From positions 8,337,501-8,401,500 of the forward strand of contig NZ_CP116413.1 of NCBI RefSeq assembly GCF_030064675.1: a DNA stretch of 64,000 nt. Direction: 5' to 3'. Below, one piece after another: positions 60,357 through 64,000 of the stretch. Both the position numbers and the translations under genes were made by a program. How positions within the stretch are numbered: position 1 is the first letter of the stretch; the number at the start of each line of letters is the position of its first letter. The notes beneath the pieces were generated by a model. It had not been told where the DNA came from, did not search any database, and saw only the letters and a program-made list of their open reading frames with translations. Origin of the DNA: Crossiella sp. CA-258035 (lineage in GTDB: Bacteria; Actinomycetota; Actinomycetes; Mycobacteriales; Pseudonocardiaceae).

Positions 60357-61258
60357 CGCGCGGCCACCGCCGCGGCCGACTGGAGCGCGGCGAGCAGGGC
60401 GCGCAGCACCGGCCGGTCCGCGTCCGCCTCGCGCACCGCGGCGAAGATCCGCCGCGCCGGCTCGGGGTTGCGCACCTTGCGCACCACCACTCCCGGGTGC
60501 ACCGCGCCGAGGCCCAGCTTGGGCACCAGGGTCAGGCCGAGACCGGCCGCGGCGAAGCCCTGGGCGGTGGGGAAGTCGTCGGACTCGACCACGAAGCAGG
60601 GGCTGAAACCGGCGCTGGCGCAGGCCTCCAGCACCGCCTTCCGGCAGGGTCCGCTGGTGGTCATGCTGTCCACCAGCGGCTCGCCGCCCAGGTCGGCGAG
60701 GTCGATGACCCGTTTCGCGGTGAGCCGGTGGCCCTTGGGCAGCACCAGCCGGTAGGGGTCGTCGAACAGGTGGGTGAGCCGGATGTCCGGCAGCGGCGGC
60801 TCGTCGTCGAAGACCACCACCACGGCCAGGTCGGCCCGGCCGGCCAGCACCTCCTCCAGCGGGCTCTCCGGGTCCTTGAGGGTCAGGTCCAGCCGGACCG
60901 TGGGGTGCGCGCGGCGGAAGGTGGCCACCGCGGGCGGCACCAGCGCGGCGCCGGCGGTGGCGAAGAAGCTGACGCCGAGGCGGCCGGTGCGGCCCTCGCG
61001 CAGGTCGGCCAGTGAGCGCTCGGCCTCGGCCAGCTGGGCGGTGATCACCCCGGCGTGCTCGGCGAGCAGCCTGCCCGCCTCGGTGGGGCGCACGCCGCGG
61101 CCGGACTTCTCCAGCAGCGGCAGCCCGGCCTCGCGTTCCAGCGCGGTGATCTGCTGACTGATCGCCGAGGGTGTGTAGCCCAGGTTGGTGGCCGCGGCGG
61201 TGACCGAGCCGCTGGTCACCACGGCCCGGAGGACACGCATGCGGCGCACGTCGAGCAT
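60353..61258 (-). CDS. LysR family transcriptional regulator
   Basis: This 301-residue LysR-type regulator has an N-terminal winged HTH (about 1-60, GSVTAAATNLGYTPSAISQQITALEREAGLPLLEKSGRGVRPTEAG) and a C-terminal periplasmic-binding-like effector domain. It is divergent from an EamA-family exporter gene, the usual target arrangement. The 83-bp gap (61259-61341) should hold the shared LysR site, but no single T-N11-A motif stands out. Confidence 0.92.
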   Translation of the reverse strand: MLDVRRMRVLRAVVTSGSVTAAATNLGYTPSAISQQITALEREAGLPLLEKSGRGVRPTEAGRLLAEHAGVITAQLAEAERSLADLREGRTGRLGVSFFATAGAALVPPAVATFRRAHPTVRLDLTLKDPESPLEEVLAGRADLAVVVVFDDEPPLPDIRLTHLFDDPYRLVLPKGHRLTAKRVIDLADLGGEPLVDSMTTSGPCRKAVLEACASAGFSPCFVVESDDFPTAQGFAAAGLGLTLVPKLGLGAVHPGVVVRKVRNPEPARRIFAAVREADADRPVLRALLAALQSAAAVAAR

Positions 61259-61341
61259 GCCGCTGACTGTACAGATTCGCTAAAGGGTCGTGTAGAAGTA
61301 TTCACTTGTGCTCACAGGTTGCGGAGCGCACCGTTGTTGAC

Positions 61342-62271
61342 GTGACATCTAAGGGCAATCTGGTGCGGTTGGGCCTGCTGGCCCTGTTCTGGGGCTCCAG
61401 CTTCCTCTGGATCAAGTTCGCGCTGACCGGGTTCTCCCCGGTGCAGATCGTGCTGGTCCGGGTGGGACTGGGGGCGCTGGTGCTGCTCGCGGTGGTGCGG
61501 GTGCAGCGGCTGCGGCTGCCGAGCGGCGGCCGCCTGTGGGGCCACCTGACCGTGGCCGCCTTCTTCAGCAACGTGCTGCCGTTCACCCTGTTCGGCATCG
61601 GCGAGCTGACCGTGGACTCGGGCATGGCCGGCGTGCTCAACGCCACCGTGCCGCTGTGGACCCTGCTGCTCGGCCTGGTGGTCGGGCAGGAGCGGAAACT
61701 GGGCACGGTGCGCGCGATCGGGCTGACCCTCGGCTTCGCCGGCACGCTGGTGATCTTCGCGCCGTGGCAGGGCGCGGCCTCGGAGCTGGGCGGGGCGCTG
61801 GCGATCACCGGCGCGGCGGTCAGCTACGGCGTCGGCGCGCTGTACATGAGCCGGTTCCTGGCCGGCGCCGGGCTCGCGCCGGTGGTGGTCTCGGCCGGGC
61901 AGATGCTCGCCGCGACCGGCCTGATCACGCTGGCGGTGCCCTTCGCCGGGCTGCAGCCGGTGCACCTGACACTGACCTCGGTGGCCGCGGTGACCGTGCT
62001 CGGCATCTTCGGCACCGGGATCGCGTTCATCTTCTTCTACCGGCTCATCGCGGACGAGGGCGCGACCAGCGCCACCACGGTGACCTACCTGATGCCGCTG
62101 GTGTCGGTGCTGCTCGGCGCGCTGGTGCTGAACGAGGAGATCGGCGTGCGGGTGGTGCTCGGCATGGTCATCGTGCTGGCAGGGGTCGTGCTGACCAGGC
62201 ACCAGCCCAAGACGGCCGCCGCCGCACCGGAACCACTGCCGGTGCGCGCGGCGGCCTCAGCCGGGGAGTAG
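61342..62271 (+). CDS. EamA/DMT family transporter
   Basis: This 309-residue drug/metabolite exporter has ten membrane helices in two EamA repeats (LGLLALFWGSSFLWIKFAL in the first, GGALAITGAAVSYGVGALY in the second), related to RhtA/PagO-type amino acid or metabolite exporters. GTG 61342 gives the normal family start (TSKGNLVRLG); a TTG 12 codons earlier is possible. Regulated, by position, by the divergent LysR. Confidence 0.87.
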   Translation: MTSKGNLVRLGLLALFWGSSFLWIKFALTGFSPVQIVLVRVGLGALVLLAVVRVQRLRLPSGGRLWGHLTVAAFFSNVLPFTLFGIGELTVDSGMAGVLNATVPLWTLLLGLVVGQERKLGTVRAIGLTLGFAGTLVIFAPWQGAASELGGALAITGAAVSYGVGALYMSRFLAGAGLAPVVVSAGQMLAATGLITLAVPFAGLQPVHLTLTSVAAVTVLGIFGTGIAFIFFYRLIADEGATSATTVTYLMPLVSVLLGALVLNEEIGVRVVLGMVIVLAGVVLTRHQPKTAAAAPEPLPVRAAASAGE

Positions 62272-62964
62272 CTAGACCAGCCTGCGGTCGGAAGCCCAGC
62301 GGGACAGCTCGTAGCGGTTGGACAGCTGGGTCTTCCGCAGCACGCTGGAGACGTGCGTCTCCACGGTCTTGATCGAGATGAACAGCTCGGAGGCGATCTC
62401 CTTGTAGGCGTAGCCGCGGGCCAGCAGGCGCAGCACGTCCCGCTCGCGCGGGGTGAGCAGGTCCAGCTCGGGGTCGCGGATCGGGGCCGCGCCCGGCCGG
62501 TCGGCGAAGGCGTCCAGCACGAAGCCGGCCAGCCGCGGCGAGAACACCGCGTCGCCCTCGCGGACCCGGCAGACCGCGTCCACCAGCTCGTGGCCGGAGA
62601 TGGTCTTGGTGACGTAGCCCCGCGCGCCGTTGCGGATCACCGCGATGACGTCCTCGGCCGCGTCGGAGACGCTCAGCGCCAGGAACACCACGTCCGGGAA
62701 TGCCTTGCGGGCGCGGCGCAGCACCTCGTTGCCGCCGCCGTCGGGCATGTGCACGTCCAGCAGCACCACGTCCGGGCGGAAGTGCCCGATGCCGGCCACC
62801 GCCTCGCCGACCGAGCCCGCCTCACCGACCACCTCGACCTCGGCGTGCGCCTCCAGCTCGGCGCGCACGCCGGCGCGGAAGAGCGCGTGGTCGTCGACCA
62901 GGAAGACCCTGACCGGGCCGCGTGGCTCCGCGGGTGTCTCGGCGTTCTCGACCTCTTCGCTCAC
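62272..62964 (-). CDS. NarL/LuxR-type response regulator
   Basis: This 230-residue regulator has a receiver domain (about 18-135; VFLVDDHALFRAG acidic pair, phosphoacceptor Asp in VLLDVHMPDGGG, Lys in GYVTKTIS). A LuxR HTH follows (about 163-225; LTPRERDVLRLLARGYAYKEIASELFISIKTVETHVSSVL). GTG 62964 has AAGGAGG 7 nt upstream and overlaps the stop of the kinase gene (GTGA), so kinase and regulator are translationally coupled. Confidence 0.95.
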   Translation of the reverse strand: MSEEVENAETPAEPRGPVRVFLVDDHALFRAGVRAELEAHAEVEVVGEAGSVGEAVAGIGHFRPDVVLLDVHMPDGGGNEVLRRARKAFPDVVFLALSVSDAAEDVIAVIRNGARGYVTKTISGHELVDAVCRVREGDAVFSPRLAGFVLDAFADRPGAAPIRDPELDLLTPRERDVLRLLARGYAYKEIASELFISIKTVETHVSSVLRKTQLSNRYELSRWASDRRLV

Positions 62965-64000
62965 GTCCGTGCCTCCTTGCTCGCCCTGGGCATCTCGAGC
63001 TGGATCTCGGTGCCCTCGCCGGGCGCGGTGCGCACCCGCACCTTGCCCCCATTGCGCTCCATCCTGCCGTGGATCGAGTCGGCGAGCCCGTGCCGGTCCG
63101 CTGGAACCTGTTCCGGGTCGAATCCGGCGCCCCGGTCCCGCACGAAGACGTAGACCACCTCGGGCTCGACCTCGGCGTACACGCTGACCTCGCCGACCCC
63201 GGCGTGCTTGGCCGCGTTGACCGCGGCCTCGCGGGCGGCCTGCACCAGCGCGGCCATCCGGTCGTCCAGCGGGCAGTCCCCGACCACGACCTGCTGCACC
63301 CGGATGGCGAAGGTGTCCTCGACCTGCCCGCAGGCGATGCCCACCGCGTCGGCCAGGCTCTCCCCGGACACGCCGTGCGCCGGCTCCTCGGTCTCCGCGG
63401 CGGCCGCGCCGCGGCCGTAGCCGGCCGGGCCGTACAGCCAGCTGCGCAGCTGGCGCTCCTGGCCGCGGGCCAGGCGGCTGACCTCGCGCGGGTTGTCCGC
63501 CTGCTTGAGGATCAGGGCCAGGGTCTGCAGCACGGAGTCGTGCAGGTGCGCGGCGATCTCGGCCCGCTCCTCGGTGCGGATGCGCGCGCGGCGCTCCTCG
63601 TTGAGGTCGCGGACCAGGCGCAGCCACCAGGGCACGGTGAGCACGCCGACGCCGAGCAGGGTGACCACCACGGCCATCACGGCCAGCTGGGCCTGGTTCA
63701 GGTCCACGCTGCTGACCAGGTAGAACACCACGCCGGCGGTGGCCACCAGGATGCCGGCCACCACCCGGAGCATGGCCATCCGGCCGCCGCGGCCGAGCAT
63801 CCCGGACTTGGCCGAGTCCCGCCAGCGGCGGCGCTGCGCCTCGTCGGCCTCCCGCCAGACCAGGGCCGCGCCGGCCAGCGCCACGCCCAGCGGGCCGACC
63901 ACCCAGCCGCTGATCGCGCCGCTCCACATGCTCAGCGCGAGCGCCATGGCCACGCCGATGGCGAGCACGCCGATGGCCTGCTGCCGCTGCACCGGGTTCT
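62961..64000 (-). CDS. Sensor histidine kinase (HisKA_3/NarX family), 5' end outside window
   Basis: At least 343 residues are visible. About four membrane helices are followed by a HisKA_3 dimerisation region with phospho-His in AAHLHDSVLQTLALIL and a HATPase domain (REAAVNAAKHAGVGEVSVYA N box, RDRGAGFDP, APGEGTEIQLEMP). The frame remains open to the window edge, and the visible GTG at 63992 has no SD, so the protein probably extends further, perhaps with an N-terminal PspC domain as in related actinobacterial kinases. It partners the response regulator downstream. Confidence 0.9.
   Translation of the reverse strand, partial: NPVQRQQAIGVLAIGVAMALALSMWSGAISGWVVGPLGVALAGAALVWREADEAQRRRWRDSAKSGMLGRGGRMAMLRVVAGILVATAGVVFYLVSSVDLNQAQLAVMAVVVTLLGVGVLTVPWWLRLVRDLNEERRARIRTEERAEIAAHLHDSVLQTLALILKQADNPREVSRLARGQERQLRSWLYGPAGYGRGAAAAETEEPAHGVSGESLADAVGIACGQVEDTFAIRVQQVVVGDCPLDDRMAALVQAAREAAVNAAKHAGVGEVSVYAEVEPEVVYVFVRDRGAGFDPEQVPADRHGLADSIHGRMERNGGKVRVRTAPGEGTEIQLEMPRASKEART

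Noticed and set aside
1-64000. CRISPR arrays, tRNA or rRNA genes, prophage
   Set aside because: No regularly spaced repeats, no cloverleaf with a CCA-type acceptor end and no phage structural genes were found by reading.

Overview
The window is chromosomal DNA of a very GC-rich actinomycete. Codon use, GTG/TTG starts, mycobacterial-type SOS boxes, an Rpf protein, DUF3017/DUF5336/DUF6350 family proteins and the gene neighbourhoods (rsmA-rpf-tatD, sucCD-purNH, pcrA-M23) point to the order Pseudonocardiales (Saccharothrix/Crossiella/Lentzea-like). The genus is inferred, not proven. There is no rRNA, tRNA, CRISPR array, prophage or autonomous insertion sequence that I can support.

Layout. 1-2.3 kb: a methionine ABC importer operon (metN-metI-metQ, minus strand) behind a SAM-I type riboswitch. 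2.4-5.9 kb: rsmA, a resuscitation-promoting factor and tatD. 5.9-8.3 kb: PadR regulator and a DrrAB-type exporter with a palindromic operator. 8.3-16.3 kb: pabB, an inositol-monophosphatase-like enzyme, a TetR/hydrolase pair, mdh, folD-DUF3017, a protein with a duplicated Cys-rich domain and a DMT permease. 16.4-20.9 kb (minus strand): a candidate retron, consisting of a structured non-coding RNA with terminal inverted repeats, a retron-type reverse transcriptase, an overlapping pentapeptide-repeat protein and two tandem MFS permeases. This is the most interesting system in the window. 20.9-30.3 kb: a LacI-controlled sugar ABC importer with GH5, GH38 and secreted GH18 enzymes, read as an N-glycan harvesting locus. 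30.3-36.3 kb: the SOS mutasome imuA'-imuB-dnaE2, with two perfect LexA boxes upstream. 36.4-48.2 kb: core metabolism (purH, purN, sucC, sucD, a B12-binding protein), several membrane proteins, a lipase and an M23 endopeptidase. 48.9-55.5 kb: pcrA, dedA, a 164-bp palindromic element, a chorismate mutase gene preceded by a Phe/Tyr-rich leader peptide and attenuator, a histone-deacetylase-like enzyme and a PIG-L deacetylase. 55.5-60.4 kb: three single-pass membrane proteins and a Ser/Thr kinase that all end in the same kind of extracytoplasmic domain. 60.4-64 kb: a LysR/EamA pair and a LuxR-type two-component system running off the window edge.

How the genes work together. The GH18 enzyme should cut N-glycans outside the cell, the ABC system should import the product, and the cytoplasmic GH38 and GH5 enzymes should strip mannose under LacI control. 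Chorismate mutase is likely controlled by transcription attenuation that senses Phe/Tyr supply. The mutasome is DNA-damage induced. The retron-like cassette is probably a defence unit whose RT-made msDNA would hold the pentapeptide-repeat protein in check, but the effector role is inference.
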